Below are positions 46,490 through 57,228 of a stretch of DNA of 64,000 nucleotides, in pieces. Where the stretch lies: contig OY759262.1 in assembly GCA_963662155.1 (NCBI GenBank), positions 59,939,510 to 60,003,509 of the forward strand, written 5' to 3'. The stretch's first letter is position 1, and each line of letters begins with the position of its first letter. The notes under the pieces are model-generated. The model was not told the origin of the DNA. It ran no database searches and worked only from the letters and a program-made list of their open reading frames with translations. The position numbers and the translations under genes are program-made. Origin of the DNA: Lamellibrachia columna (Eukaryota > Annelida > Polychaeta > Sabellida > Siboglinidae).

Positions 46490-46880
46490 ACAGACTTAAC
46501 ACTAACAGGGAATGAGTTCTTCAGAGTCGGTGCAACTACTGAAAAAGCTAGTTCCGACTTTTGTCTTAACACTGGGAGCAAGAAGTAAATTAGAATTAGA
46601 TTGTACAAAAATTCTAGGCTGTCTTGCACGAGTGAACAGTGAATGCAAATATGTTGTTTGGATGAAAGTGTTCGATAGGTACTAGGTAATACGATATCGG
46701 ACAGGGAGCCAATGCAAAGATTTGAAAAGTGGTACTGAGTGAGAAAAACGAAGAGATGGGTGATTTTGCACATGTTGAAGTTACAAGATGTGCTTGAGAG
46801 CACCAATATTGTGGTAAAGGGAATTGCACTAGTCAAGCCTACTGCTAACACGAGCAAGTGCAATAATATTGGCAACAGAA
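46490..46880 (-). mobile_element. L2-like LINE 3' end, fragment E2
   Basis: Same element as E1. The minus strand shows FSHSVPLFKSLHWLPVRYRI in one frame and ELAFSVVAPTLKNSFP in another, the conserved end of L2-type RT proteins. Several frameshifts. Confidence 0.8.
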
Positions 46881-46934
46881 AAAGACATAATGTACCGGCA
46901 AATACAGTGAAGACACAATGTGTACAGTTGGGAC

Positions 46935-47245
46935 AGACATCCTCATGAACCAGGCGTGATATTATTATAACCCCTGATGTCTTTACCATCCTCATGAACC
47001 AGGGGCGATATTGTTATAACCCCTGATGTCTTTACCATCCTCATGAACCAGGGGTGATATTATTATAACCCCTGATGTCTTTACCATCCTCATGAACCAG
47101 GGGCGATATTGTTATAATCCCTGATGTCTTTACCATCCTCATGAACCAGGGGCGATATTGTTATAACCCATGATGACTTTACCATCCTCATGAACCAGGG
47201 TTGATATTATTGTAACCCCTGGTGGATCCACCACCCTTGTGAATC
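46935..47245. repeat. ~49-bp minisatellite (CCTCATGAACCAGGGGCGATA type), block 2
   Basis: Six units of CATCCTCATGAACCAGGGG[C/T]GATATT[G/A]TTATAACCCCTGATGTCTTTAC type, then one GGTGGATCCACCACCCTTGT unit. Same family as 43110-43565. Confidence 0.9.
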
Positions 47246-47277
47246 TGAGTTGACCCTAAATTTATTCCGATAAGACC

Positions 47278-48240
47278 CATTTATTGACTATAAATGGGTC
47301 GCTGGTTTAATGGCAGGTTTCCACATATCTGGCAATCAAACAGTATTGCTGTCATAGAACTGTACCCAATTGTGGCTGCCTTGGAATCCTGGGACCATTT
47401 AAACAGTCAACAAAGAATGTCCAGCTAATGTGTCTAGTACGTAGGATGGTGTTGGCTGCATTACTTTTAAATGTGTATTTTAAAGCCAAACACATCCCTG
47501 GGAAAACCAATGTCATCGCTCTGAAGTTATCTGGAAAACCAGACACTCGCTTACCTATGACCCCAAAGTTCACCATCAAATTATTGATGCCATCAACTTT
47601 ACCGTGTCTTCAGCTTAGCTATATAATTTGCTGTGTAGAATGTTTATGTTGGCCGTCCATGTGTTTCTTTGTAAGGGAGATATTACTGTAGTCTCAGGCG
47701 ATCAGGCTGATACCATTGTACAATTGGAGGATGTTGCAGTTTTTACTACTCGTCTTCCTCCAGTCATATCTCATTTTGAACTTAATACTTCTGGTAGACC
47801 AGTTACTTTGTCTAAGCCACAGAGTGGTGATGCTTATTGCCCACTGTCAGTCCTTATGCAATGTCTCCTGATGCATGGTAAAGCTAAAGGCCTTGGTTGG
47901 CTTCTTCTAATGGTTCCCCTGTATCCAGGCAATGTTTATTGGCCACTGTCAGTCCTTATGCAATGTCTCCTGATGTGTGGTAAAGGTAAAGTCCCATGGT
48001 TGGCTTCTAATGGTTCCCCTGTATCCAGGCAATGTTTCTGCCAGCACTTGTGTAGAGCCCTGCAATGGGTAGGTTTGGACCCAACCTACTACAAGGGACA
48101 CAGTTTTAGAATCGGTGCTGCTACCCCAGCAGTTGACAGGGGCACGAGTGATACCCAAATATAGTCCATGGGTAGATGGAAGCCTGTCTCATTTCGGTGC
48201 TACATCTGTATTGCCGTGCTCCAGATTAATATACCCTAAT
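47278..48240 (+). pseudogene. DIRS-type retrotransposon relic (RNase H end plus tyrosine recombinase)
   Basis: The RNase H part reads AVIELYPIVAALESW (47354-47398). After a deletion with a frame change it continues KNVQLMCLVRRMVLAALLL and FKAKHIPGKTNVIA (near 47490), as in DIRS-like pol proteins. The tyrosine recombinase follows: HVFLCKGDITV, GRPVTLSKPQSGDAYCPL, VGLDPTYYKGHSFRIGAAT, then GRWKPVSFRCYI carrying the likely nucleophilic Tyr, ending at a TAA near 48238. The H-x-x-R motif is kept. The usual Arg of the first catalytic block appears changed (LCKGD against LR.GE). One in-frame TAG (48162-48164) interrupts it, and a 102-bp stretch is tandemly duplicated (47841 and 47943). No terminal repeats were found. 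Confidence 0.82.
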
Positions 48241-48264
48241 GTTATTGTCTTTGGTGTTGCATCA

Positions 48265-48440
48265 GGTAGTAGCTACAGCTAGTAGCTACAGCTAGCAGCT
48301 ACAGCCACAGCTAGCAGCTACAGCTAGCAGCTACAGCTAGCAGCTACAGCTAGCAGCTACAGCTAGCTGCTACAGCTAGCAGCTACAACTAGCAGCTACA
48401 GCTAGCAGCTACCGCTAGCAGCTACAGCTAGTAGCTACAC
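48265..48440. repeat. 13-bp AGCTACAGCTAGC minisatellite
   Basis: About 13 units of a self-complementary-looking 13-mer (AGCT and CTAG palindromes throughout), starting 25 bp after the recombinase stop codon. Confidence 0.92.
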
Positions 48441-49619
48441 CTTGGCTAACTTATGATGCATCTACACAACTTTTAACACAACTGAGTGGGTCATTGTGTC
48501 AGATTTCAGTTATCACTGCCACTGGTACTGTACACTACTTTATAGAGCTGACATTTATTTTCTTTTGTGGATTTTAGGGCGCTTACAATTGGACTAGTAG
48601 ATGTTAATTAATTCACTATTTAATTAGTCTGAACTTATGCCTGGCTATTCTGTACTGTGTGTGTAGTTACTTGCTGGCCTGTGTGCTGATCTATATACTG
48701 TAGCGATAACACTTTTACTTTTGAGCTGGCTTTTTATATTTCTTTCATGTATCGTTACCTTTGAGACCCCCGTGTGGCTTGTATTCTCATGACTCATCAA
48801 TGTGTGGTTTTATTTCTCATCATTCAATTAATAAATTACCTATACCAACAACAGTTTGTTGTAGTTTCTCGTAACAAACAAACTCAGGGTTTTGCCATTA
48901 TGTAGCAACAGGATATAAATGTATATTTTTACTACGTTATAATATTTATAATTATTTGTGAGACATTATAGATTTACTTGTTCCTACTGTGAGTTGCAAA
49001 GGGTCTGAGTTGGGTATTCCCAACTTATTGGCATTCCTAAGACCCAGATCCCTTAATGTGGGCTATGAGTTGTAAACAAGTGAGTGGTGTTTAGTGACCT
49101 TTCCGTGACCCTCCTCTGACTTCCACCAATGTGTTGTTCTAGAATGTCAACTTACTTGTGTAATGTCAACTCACTTGTGCAATGTCAACTCACTGGCTGT
49201 GAGTGTACCCTGTTGCTATGACAACAGGCACTCATGCATGGCATGATTGAAAGCCAAGAAATAGTTTGTGCTGTGTCTGTTTTTAGTTTTAATGACGTAG
49301 CAGTGTATGGATACGGACATACTATAATTCAGGTTGTGGCACCCCAGTCAAAAGTATTGCCTGGGAAAGACCATAAGTATGGAGTCTACACATGACTGAT
49401 GTGGTTGGTTACATTTAATGAAAGCAATCAACACAATGACAGTAGTAAGTTGATTCATACATTTATTATGACTAATTATAACTTAGGTACATCAGTATAT
49501 ATACAAGTAACATTTGAGTCTAAAACATACAGTACATACACATAGAAACGCAGCCACAAACAACACATGCGCGTAGACAGACAGACATACACACACTGAC
49601 AGACAAGCATGCATACAAA
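48441..49619. other. Unassigned region
   Basis: No gene recognised. A short direct repeat of GTCAACT[T/C]AC[T/G] lies at 49145-49195. Confidence 0.4.
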
Positions 49620-49627
49620 CATGCACA

Positions 49628-49673
<46 letters not shown>

Positions 49674-50194
49674 GTGGGAGAGAAAGACAGACAGACACAC
49701 ACTGACAGATGGACACCACTCACACAGACATGCATCCACCCATGCACACGCAGAAAGTGTGTGAGAGAGAGAGAGTGAGAGAGAGTGAGTGGGGTGGGAG
49801 AGAAAGACAGAGACAGATGGACACCATACATCCACCCATGCACACGCAGAGAGTGTGAGAGAGAGAGAGAGTGGGGTGGGAGAGAAAGACAGACAGACAC
49901 ACACTGACAGATGGACACCACGCACACAGGCATGCATCCACCCATGCACACGCAGAGAGTGTGAGAGAGAGTGAGAGAGAGAGAGTGGGGTGGGTGAGAA
50001 AGACAGAGACAGACAGACACACACTGACAGATGGACACCACGCACACAGACATGCATCCACCCATGCACACGCAGAGAGTGTGAGAGAGAGAGAGAGAGA
50101 GAGAGATGGGTGGGAGAGAAAGACAGAGACAGACAGACACACACTGACAGATGGACACCACGCACACAGGCATGCATCCACCCATGCACACGCA

Positions 50195-50253
<59 letters not shown>

Positions 50254-50700
50254 GTGGGAGAGAAAGACAGAGACAGACAGACACACACTGACAGATGGAC
50301 ACCACGCACACAGGCATGCATCCACCCATGCACACGCAGAGTGTGAGAGAGAGAGAGAGAGAGAGTGGGGTGGGAGAGAAAGACAGAGACAGACACACAC
50401 TAACAGATGGACACCACGCACACAGGCATGCATCCACCCATGCACACGCAGAGAGTGTGAGAGTGTGAGAGAGAGAGAGAGAGTGAGAGAGAGAGAGAGA
50501 GAGAGTGGGGTGGGAGAGAAAGACAGAGACAGACAGACACACATTGACAGATGGACACCACGCACACAGACATGCACACGCAGAGAGAGTGAGAGAGTGA
50601 GAGAGAGTGGGGTGGGAGAGAAAGACAGAGACAGACAGACACACACTGACAGATGGACACCTCGTACACAGACATGCATCCACCCATGCACACACAGAGA
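49620..50700. repeat. ~110-150-bp minisatellite with internal (GA)n, ~9 units
   Basis: Each unit contains GGACACCACGCACACAGGCA, CATCCACCCATGCACACGCA, a (GA)n run of variable length, GTGGGGTGGGAGAGAAAGAC and AGACAGACACACACTGACAG. Length variation is mostly in the GA run. The very long frames on both strands (up to 452 aa) are repeat shadows. Confidence 0.95.
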
Positions 50701-51182
50701 GAGACATATAGAGAGAGGGGGGAGATGTATAGAGGGGAAGATAGAAAAGACACCTAGAGGGCGGAGACAGACAGAGACGTATAGAGAGAGGTGGAGAGAT
50801 GTATAGAGGGGGAGATACAAAGACACCTAGAGGGGGAGACGGACAGAGACATATAGAGAGGGGGAGATACAAAGACACCTAGAAGGAAGACAGACAGATA
50901 TATAGAGAGAGGGAGATCTAGACAGACATAGAGAGAGAAACGTATAGAGGGGAAGATACAAAGACACCTAGAGGGGGAAGACAGAGACATATAGAGAGGG
51001 CGAGAGACGTATGGAGAGGGAGATACAAAGACACCTAGAGGGAGAGACATAGAGAGGGGGAGAGATAGACAGAGACATAGAGGGGGGGGGAGATCTAGAC
51101 AGACAGAGAGGGAGATAGACATATAGAGTGGAAGATACAAAGACATCTAGAGAGGGAGACAGACAGAGACATAGAGAGGGGT
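50701..51182. repeat. GA-rich minisatellite (ACACCTAGAGGGGGAGA type) abutting LINE copy C
   Basis: Irregular 50-60-bp units with GATACAAAGACACCTAGAGG and GACATATAGAGAGGGGGAGA. The last unit runs directly into LINE sequence at 51183 with no spacer. Confidence 0.9.
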
Positions 51183-51821
51183 TATGCTATCCCCGATACC
51201 ATGGGCTTTTAATTTAAGTAGTAATCTTTGATGTGGCACTTTGTCAAAAGCTTTCTGAAAATCTAAGTAGATAATATCTACTGGTGATCCCACGTCTATC
51301 CACTTAGTGATTTCTTCCAAAAAAATAACATTTGTTAAGCATGACCTCGCTTTAAGGAATCCATGTTGAGATGAATTTAATAATTTATGCTTAATGAGGA
51401 AGTCCACCATATGGTGTTTAATTAACCTTTGTAATAATTTACAAATCACTGACGTTAAACTCACTGGTATGTAATTCTCTGACTTATTTCTCGAACCCTT
51501 TTTAAATAATGGTATGATGTTTGCTTCTTTCCATTCAAACGGAACAACTCCCTCTTTTAATGACAAGTTGAATACTCTTGCAAGTGGTATACTGATTTGT
51601 TCTACTGTTTCCATTAGTAATTTTGGAGGAATCCCATCCACTCCCGGTGATTTTTTATCCTTCATTGCCTTTATTTTCTTAGCTCCCAATTCTGGAGTTA
51701 CAACTAACGGACCTAAATAGTCAGATTTAACCCCCTGAAATTTAGCATCAGCAACTGGTAATGAACTAATATCTTCTTTGGTAAACACTGAAATGAAGTA
51801 ACCATTTAGGTCTTCCGCCAT
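51183..51821 (-). pseudogene. RT N-terminal part of LINE copy C
   Basis: Reads SPGVDGIPPKLL, EWKEANIIPLFKKGSRN, HGFLKARSCLTN and IIYLDFQKAFDKVPHQRLLL, ending LKAHGIGDS at the array edge. It is about 80% similar by eye to copy A over the same span. The catalytic FADD region is absent. Confidence 0.9.
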
Positions 51822-51893
51822 TAAAAACCCGTGATACTATATTTCCAGCACTGTCTTCTAGAGGTCCAACCTTGTCTTGTACGTTTTGTTTAC

Positions 51894-52044
51894 TGGGGCC
51901 GGCATGCTTGCTGAGATTATTGGATGTATCTTATTTTGATGGTGTATGCTTGCCTAATTTCATGCTCCTTAATTAATAAATCTAAATGTCATTCTTTGGC
52001 CTATTTCAATCTACGCTGGACTTGTGTTGTTATTTTGTATAAAA
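51894..52044 (+). repeat. ~150-bp interspersed repeat, copy 2 (inserted in LINE C)
   Basis: Starts GGGGCCGGCATGCTTGCTGA and ends GTTGTTATTTTGTATA. Copy A has only about 16 bp (CCTTGCATAAGCATAT) at this point, so the block is an insertion. Its inverted twin is at 39050-39202. Confidence 0.85.
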
Positions 52045-52329
52045 ACTCTTGCTGTTCATTTTTTATAGTTACATACTAGTTTTTGCTCATAGCTTCTTTT
52101 AGATTGTCTGATTTCAGTTGTAGCTGCATTAAGTGCCTCTTTGTATTTTGCATAGTCTTCTTCCTTTCTGGTACGCCTATAAACCCTCCACATAGTTTGT
52201 TTTAACACTATTTTCTAATAGCTTCTTTTGACACGTGTTTCTTTCTACACCGTTTTCCTTGTTTTTTATTTTTGTGTTGTCCTCTTCGTTTATGTTTGGA
52301 CTTCGGTAAACTAATCCAACAGTTAATTT

Positions 52330-52761
52330 TTAATTTCCTGACACAATTTTGCACCAAACAGCTTCATCGCAATCTGCTTCCCTTTCTAGTTTTATTTCAT
52401 AAGCCTGAATAGATTCTTTAACATATAAAATAACTCCCCCGCCCCTTCTTCCTATTCGATCTTTCCTAAACATTACGTATCCTGTCAGTCCTAATTCAGC
52501 ATCTGATATATCTGTGTTGGCCCATGATTCAGTTATACCAATCATGTGAGGGTCAATATCTTCTCCCATAATGTTTAATTCGTTTTTCTTATTTACTATG
52601 CTCCTTGCATTTAAACATACGCATCTATAACCTTTTTCAGACAAACAATGTTTACTTCCAAAAATATTTGTCATTGTACCCATGTCACTATCTACTGCTG
52701 CTGAAAGTTTGTCTGCGAATACTGCCGCCCCCTTTCCACTTAGATGAAGCCCATCCTTCAT
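52330..52761 (-). pseudogene. Esterase C-terminus fused to APE endonuclease, LINE copy C
   Basis: A 143-aa frame that begins MKDGLHLSGKGAAVFADKL, the block of SGNH esterases carrying the catalytic Asp-x-x-His. It passes without a break into the endonuclease start (GYRCVCLNARSIVNKKNEL, GITESWANTD, RIGRRGGGVILYVKE). The preceding codon in frame is TAG, then the end of ORF1. It is truncated after KIVSGN by the deletion near 52265. Confidence 0.88.
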
Positions 52762-53745
52762 CTACATATCAGCCCTCCCAACAAAACCTCCCCATAAATC
52801 CACAAATCCAACTTCCTCTTCCCTACATAGCTTCTGGACTAACATGTTAATTGCCATCCCCCGACAATTTCGATATTTGTGACCCCTCCTGCCCATTACA
52901 GGTAAAATCCCTGACAGTATTACCTGCTCAACCTGCGTCTGTTTTAGTGTTCTGACCAACTGCCTATATTTCCTAACTATGGCAGTTGTACCCTCCCTCT
53001 CTACGTTATTTGTCCCTACGTGTACTAAAACAGATCCACCCTTACCCGAACCTACGATGTTTTTTACCCTCTCAGTTATCGCCTCTATTTTGGCTCCAGG
53101 CAAGCAGACCACCACATCATCTCCCTTGTTTAAGACTCTGTCGGTCTTCCTAACTATCGAATCCCCCACAAACACGCTCGCTCTCTTCCTCACCCCCTCT
53201 ATCACTGCTGCAGAATAACTCTTCCGTTCGACCCCTTCCATTACATTCTGTCCTGACCCCTTCCCTCCTGTCTCCTTCGCTCCTGTCTCCCCCACTTCCC
53301 ACTCCTTTGCTCTTGTCTCTCCCACTCCCCTCTCCTTCACTCCGGTTGTTTTCCCTCTCGTCTCCCTCACTCCCTTCTCCTTCCCTCCTGTCTCCCCTAC
53401 TCCCCTCACCTTCCCTCCTCTCAGCGTCCTCCCAGGCTGAGGTGAGCTCCCCCTAGCATCTCTTGTGTCTTTCCCCACTTTATCGTCTACTGTTCCCCCA
53501 CCGGAACTACTGGCACAACCCCCCTGTTCCCTTCCCACCATTGCCACAACGAGCAGCCTCAGCTCTTCCAACTCCACCTCTAGTTCCTTCATCTTCATAC
53601 ATCCCCTACACTCAAAACTAAAACTATCTGCCTGGACCTCAGCCCATGACGTCTCGCACCCAGACTTGACGAAGTCCACCCAGTTACTGCAACTGCCACA
53701 AATTAAGTGCCTTGTGGCCTTTAACTGCCGTTTGCAAGGGGCCAT
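52762..53745 (-). CDS. CR1 ORF1 protein: PHD-like finger plus SGNH esterase (LINE copy C)
   Basis: A 327-aa frame from the ATG at 53745, with no internal stop. Residues about 16-49 hold CxxC pairs (C16/C19 and C46/C49) in HLICGSC and FECRGC, as in CR1 ORF1 PHD-like fingers. A leucine-rich coiled coil follows (about 50-68), then a repetitive Gly/Glu/Thr/Lys linker (about 95-165) built on RETRGK and GETGAKE units. The esterase domain starts near 190 with VFVGDSIV (nucleophile Ser near 196) and HVGTNN (near 242-247). The catalytic Asp-His block DGLHLS lies just beyond the TAG that ends this frame. ORF1 of this type is thought to bind RNA and membranes or lipid-like substrates; that is family knowledge, not visible here. 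Confidence 0.88.
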   Translation of the reverse strand: MAPCKRQLKATRHLICGSCSNWVDFVKSGCETSWAEVQADSFSFECRGCMKMKELEVELEELRLLVVAMVGREQGGCASSSGGGTVDDKVGKDTRDARGSSPQPGRTLRGGKVRGVGETGGKEKGVRETRGKTTGVKERGVGETRAKEWEVGETGAKETGGKGSGQNVMEGVERKSYSAAVIEGVRKRASVFVGDSIVRKTDRVLNKGDDVVVCLPGAKIEAITERVKNIVGSGKGGSVLVHVGTNNVEREGTTAIVRKYRQLVRTLKQTQVEQVILSGILPVMGRRGHKYRNCRGMAINMLVQKLCREEEVGFVDLWGGFVGRADM

Positions 53746-53760
53746 CACACAATTTAGTTT

Positions 53761-54466
53761 TAATTAGTTTGCTACGTTAGCATTGAATAAGGCTGTTTTT
53801 GTGATCAAAAGAAAACTTTAGGCTAATATACTTGCTAACTATGTCTTCTATTAAGCTCGCATGAGAAAAAACCTACCACCTAGCGAATACGGAGAACACT
53901 GTAACAAAACAACGAAATCAGTGTGTACTAATTTACGCTAAAATCCTGCTGTTAATTCCTTTTTACCAAAAACGTTTACTACCACTATGTCAGATATTAC
54001 CTTATGTATGCAATTTAAGTAAATATATCACTTTATCTTATATATATATATATATATTTTATCAGTTTGAATCCGGGAAAAAATACTACCTCTGTTAACA
54101 AAGTCGGTTTCTTAATATATGTCTACAAGAAGTTTGTGAACAATATATGTATAATAGTAATACTTATTCTAACCAATATTCCAATGTTACTGACTATTCA
54201 CTGTGCTATCTCAATTTTCGAATGGTAAACAACTCTATTAACGCTCGCTGACTTCCCTGATAGAGAAACTAACTTACTCTTAAATACTCCCTCTGACTAA
54301 TAATTAACAAAACCTGTTTCCTAATATATGTCTACAATATGTTTGTGAATAATATATATGCAATAGTAATACTTATTCTATTTGATATACCGCGTTTTTC
54401 TGTAAATGATCTACACCAAATTCAACTCGCTGCACCAAGTCCAAGTAGCCGGAAGTATTAATGCAA
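53761..54466. other. AT-rich spacer, possibly CR1 5' untranslated sequence
   Basis: Contains two near-repeats (TATGTCTACAA.A.GTTTGTGAA at 54118 and 54328, period about 209 bp). No coding sequence. It may belong to the 5' end of LINE C, but no second copy is available to test this. Confidence 0.4.
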
Positions 54467-54741
54467 TCACATAGGACATGGAAACATGGACGAAGAATAT
54501 GAAATGGGGGATGCTGTACTAGGTAGAACCACACAAGAAAAACACTTAGGAGTAACATTTAACATGAAAGTTTCAGAGCAATGTGGGATTGCTCCTTCGA
54601 AAGGAAATCAAATTCTAGGGCTAATTAGGAGAACTATCACGTATAAGGAGAAACAGCTAATTGTCCCCCTGTACAAAGCAACAGTTAGACCACATTTGGA
54701 ATATTGTATTCAAGCATGGAGGCCATATCGTAAAAAGATCT
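54467..54741 (+). mobile_element. CR1-like LINE fragment D (RT C-terminus)
   Basis: The plus strand reads HIGHGNMDEEYEMGDAVLG, TQEKHLGVTFNMKVSEQCG, LIVPLYKATVRPHLEYCIQA and WRPYRKK, matching copy A 6330-6600 with the Gln codon that is a stop in A still intact. It begins abruptly and ends abruptly at the 45-bp array. Confidence 0.92.
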
Positions 54742-55985
54742 GGCACAAGAGGCATACAGGCCTAAATAGCCATAAGTGAAAGATCTGGCACAAGAGACAT
54801 ACAGGTCTAAATAGCCTTAAGTGAAAGATCTGGTACAAGAGGCATACAGGCCTAAATAGCCATAAGTGAAAGATCTGGCACAAGAGGCATACAGGTCTAA
54901 ATAGCCATAAGTGAAAGATCTGACACAAGAAGCATACAGGCCTAAATAGCCATAAGTGAAAGATCTGGCACAAGAGGCATACAGGTCTAAATAGCCTTAA
55001 GTGAAAGATCTGACACAAGAAGCATACAGGCCTAAATAGCCATAAGTGAAAGATCTGGCACAAGAGGCATACAGGCCTAAATAGCCATAAGTGAAAGATC
55101 TGGCACAAGAGGCATACAGGTCTAAATAGCCATAAGTGAAAGATCTGGCACAAGAGGCTTACAGGCCTAAATAGGCATAAGTGAAAGAACTGGCACAAGA
55201 GGCATACAGGCCTAAATAGCCATAAGTGAAAGATCTGGCACAAGAGGCATACAGGTCTAAATAGCCATAAGTGAAAGATCTGGCAAAAGAGGCATAAAGG
55301 CTTAAATAGCCATAAGTGAAAGATCTGGCACAAGAGGGTTACAGGCCTAAATAGGCATAAGTGAAAGATCTGGTACAAGAGGCATACAGGCCTAAATAGC
55401 CATAAGTGAAAGATCTGGCACAAGAGGCATACAGGTATAAATAACCATAAGTGAAAGATCTGGCACAAGAGGCATAAAGGCTTAAATAGCCATAAGTGAA
55501 AGATCTGACACAAGAGGCATACAGGTCTAAATAGCTATAAGTGAAAGATCTGGCACAAGAGGCATAGAGGCCTAAATAGCCATAAGTGAAAGATCTGGCA
55601 CAAGAGGCATAGAGGCCTAAATAGCCATAAGTGAAAGATCTGGCACAAGAGGCATACAGGCCTAAATAGCCATAAGTGAAAGATTTGGCACAAGAGGCAT
55701 AGAGGCCTAAATAGCCATAAGTGAAAGATCTGGCACAAGAGGCATAGAAGCCTAAATAGGCATAAGTGAAAGATCTGGCACAAGAGACATACAGGCCTAA
55801 ATAGCCATAAGTGAAAGATTTGGCACAATAGGCATAGAGGCCTAAATAGCCATAAGTGAAAGATCTGGCACAAGAGGCATAGAAGCCTAAATAGGCATAA
55901 GTGAAAGATCTGACACAAGAAGCATACAGGCCTAAATAGCCATAAGTGAAAGATCTAGCTCAAGAGGCATACAGGTCTATATAGC
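54742..55985. repeat. 45-bp minisatellite, ~27 units, attached to LINE fragment D
   Basis: Unit GATCTGGCACAAGAGGCATA plus CAGGCCTAAATAGCCATAAG plus TGAAA (45 bp). As 45 is a multiple of three, a 267-aa and a 127-aa minus-strand frame of FHLWLFRPVCLLCQI repeats exist; I regard them as repeat products. The first unit starts at the AAAAAGA of the LINE. Confidence 0.96.
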
Positions 55986-57228
55986 AAGATGAGAACCTGG
56001 AAGAATCAGTAAGGATTGATATTGTAAATGATATCCCAGAAACAGTAACAGTAATGAAAAAACAATATTGCTGATCACACCAAGTTATTAAGAACATTAA
56101 AAAGCCAAATGAAAAGTGAAGTGAAAGATTGTCGCTGCATCCCAACAAACAACAATTGAAAAATCATAAAAAGCTAACTACAGCAGTTCTAATGTTACTG
56201 TAGTAGCTGGGGACATTCCATCTCAAATCAACCACATTAAAAAGTCACTCATATTTTTGAATTCAACCAAAATGTTACCAGTTAATCCACTATATGTAGA
56301 TGGTAACACACTAGAGTCCTTCTTCTGTATATTAGTTCTCCCACAACCCGCCATTGACGTTATGTGTGAAATTGAGCCAAATATTGATTTTAAACCTATA
56401 TTTCAATAATAAAACATGAGAAGTTTGAAGTTTCTATCTTGATTAGTTTATCTCCAAAGTTAGTATATAGTGAAAAGTGGCCTGTATTTTGCAGCCAAAA
56501 ATGCTATGTGGCGATGGAGCTAAAATTCCAATTAATTTGTTATATGAAAGGCAGGTACAATGCTTGTGTAATGCACCATATTTGGGTTCCCTATTCGAAT
56601 GGTTTCATGTTGAAAAAACTATTTCAGACGGGTGCATTCTGTGTTTTTATCTGATCAATAGATTACAACACAATATCAAATTTAACTACCTATTCCATTT
56701 CTAATAAGGAATTTATTCAAATATTTTTGTGAAATGCAAAAAAAAATCCAGAATACATAGTTCTAGATTATATATACTTGGGTTATTCACTGTGAAATCA
56801 ACAAAATGATCAAAAGGTTGATGTCTCAGAATTTACTTAAATTTTAACCAATGACTGAGTGGCTATACTTGAGCACTTTTGCCAAAGAACTAAGTATTTA
56901 CATGCAAATTGTTTGTGTAATGCCGTAGTATAATGTGAACAGGGGGTAACTGCCTACAATATTACCCATTATTTGTTATGTTTTCATGGGCCCCTAACTT
57001 GAGAATTTTTCAAGTCATGTATCTGAAATTTGTTGAATTTGCTAATTGTCCATGTAAAATTTTAGAATGGGGGGAAGGGACCACGGGTGTCTAGAGCAGC
57101 AGCCTGTATTTCACTGTTGTGCTACCAACTTTGAAGATCAGTATCTCATGAATTAATCAAGATAGAAACTTCAAACCTCTCTAATATCTATATTATGCAG
57201 GTGTGTTGTACAGGCCTTAAACACTTAG
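55986..57228. other. AT-rich unassigned region
   Basis: Open frames up to 75 aa without motifs. No element ends recognised. Confidence 0.4.

Larger units (their letters stand above)
51183..53760 (-). mobile_element. CR1-like LINE copy C (ORF1 plus part of ORF2)
   Basis: The longest CR1 copy in the window. On the minus strand from about 53760: ORF1 (53745-52762), then EN (52761-52330) in the same frame after one TAG, then the linker and RT (to 51183). Compared with copy A, about 465 bp of endonuclease C-terminus are missing near 52265, a 150-bp repeat is inserted at 51894-52044, and everything after the RT fingers, including the FADD box, is lost where the GA-rich array begins. It cannot be autonomous. 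Confidence 0.92.

Noticed and set aside
47278..48240. Host phage-integrase-like gene or prophage
   Set aside because: The adjoining RNase H sequence ending in HIPGKTNVIA points to a DIRS-type retrotransposon, and the context is eukaryotic.
49476..51146. Very long frames (up to 452 aa) of the SLSLSL/HTLCVCM type
   Set aside because: They follow the GA/CACACA-rich minisatellite on both strands and all frames, with no conserved domain.
54710..55918. 267-aa and 127-aa minus-strand frames with a 15-aa repeat FHLWLFRPVCLLCQI
   Set aside because: The repeat period is 45 bp, so open frames arise automatically; no start context or non-repeat domain, and it overlaps a LINE fragment on the other strand.
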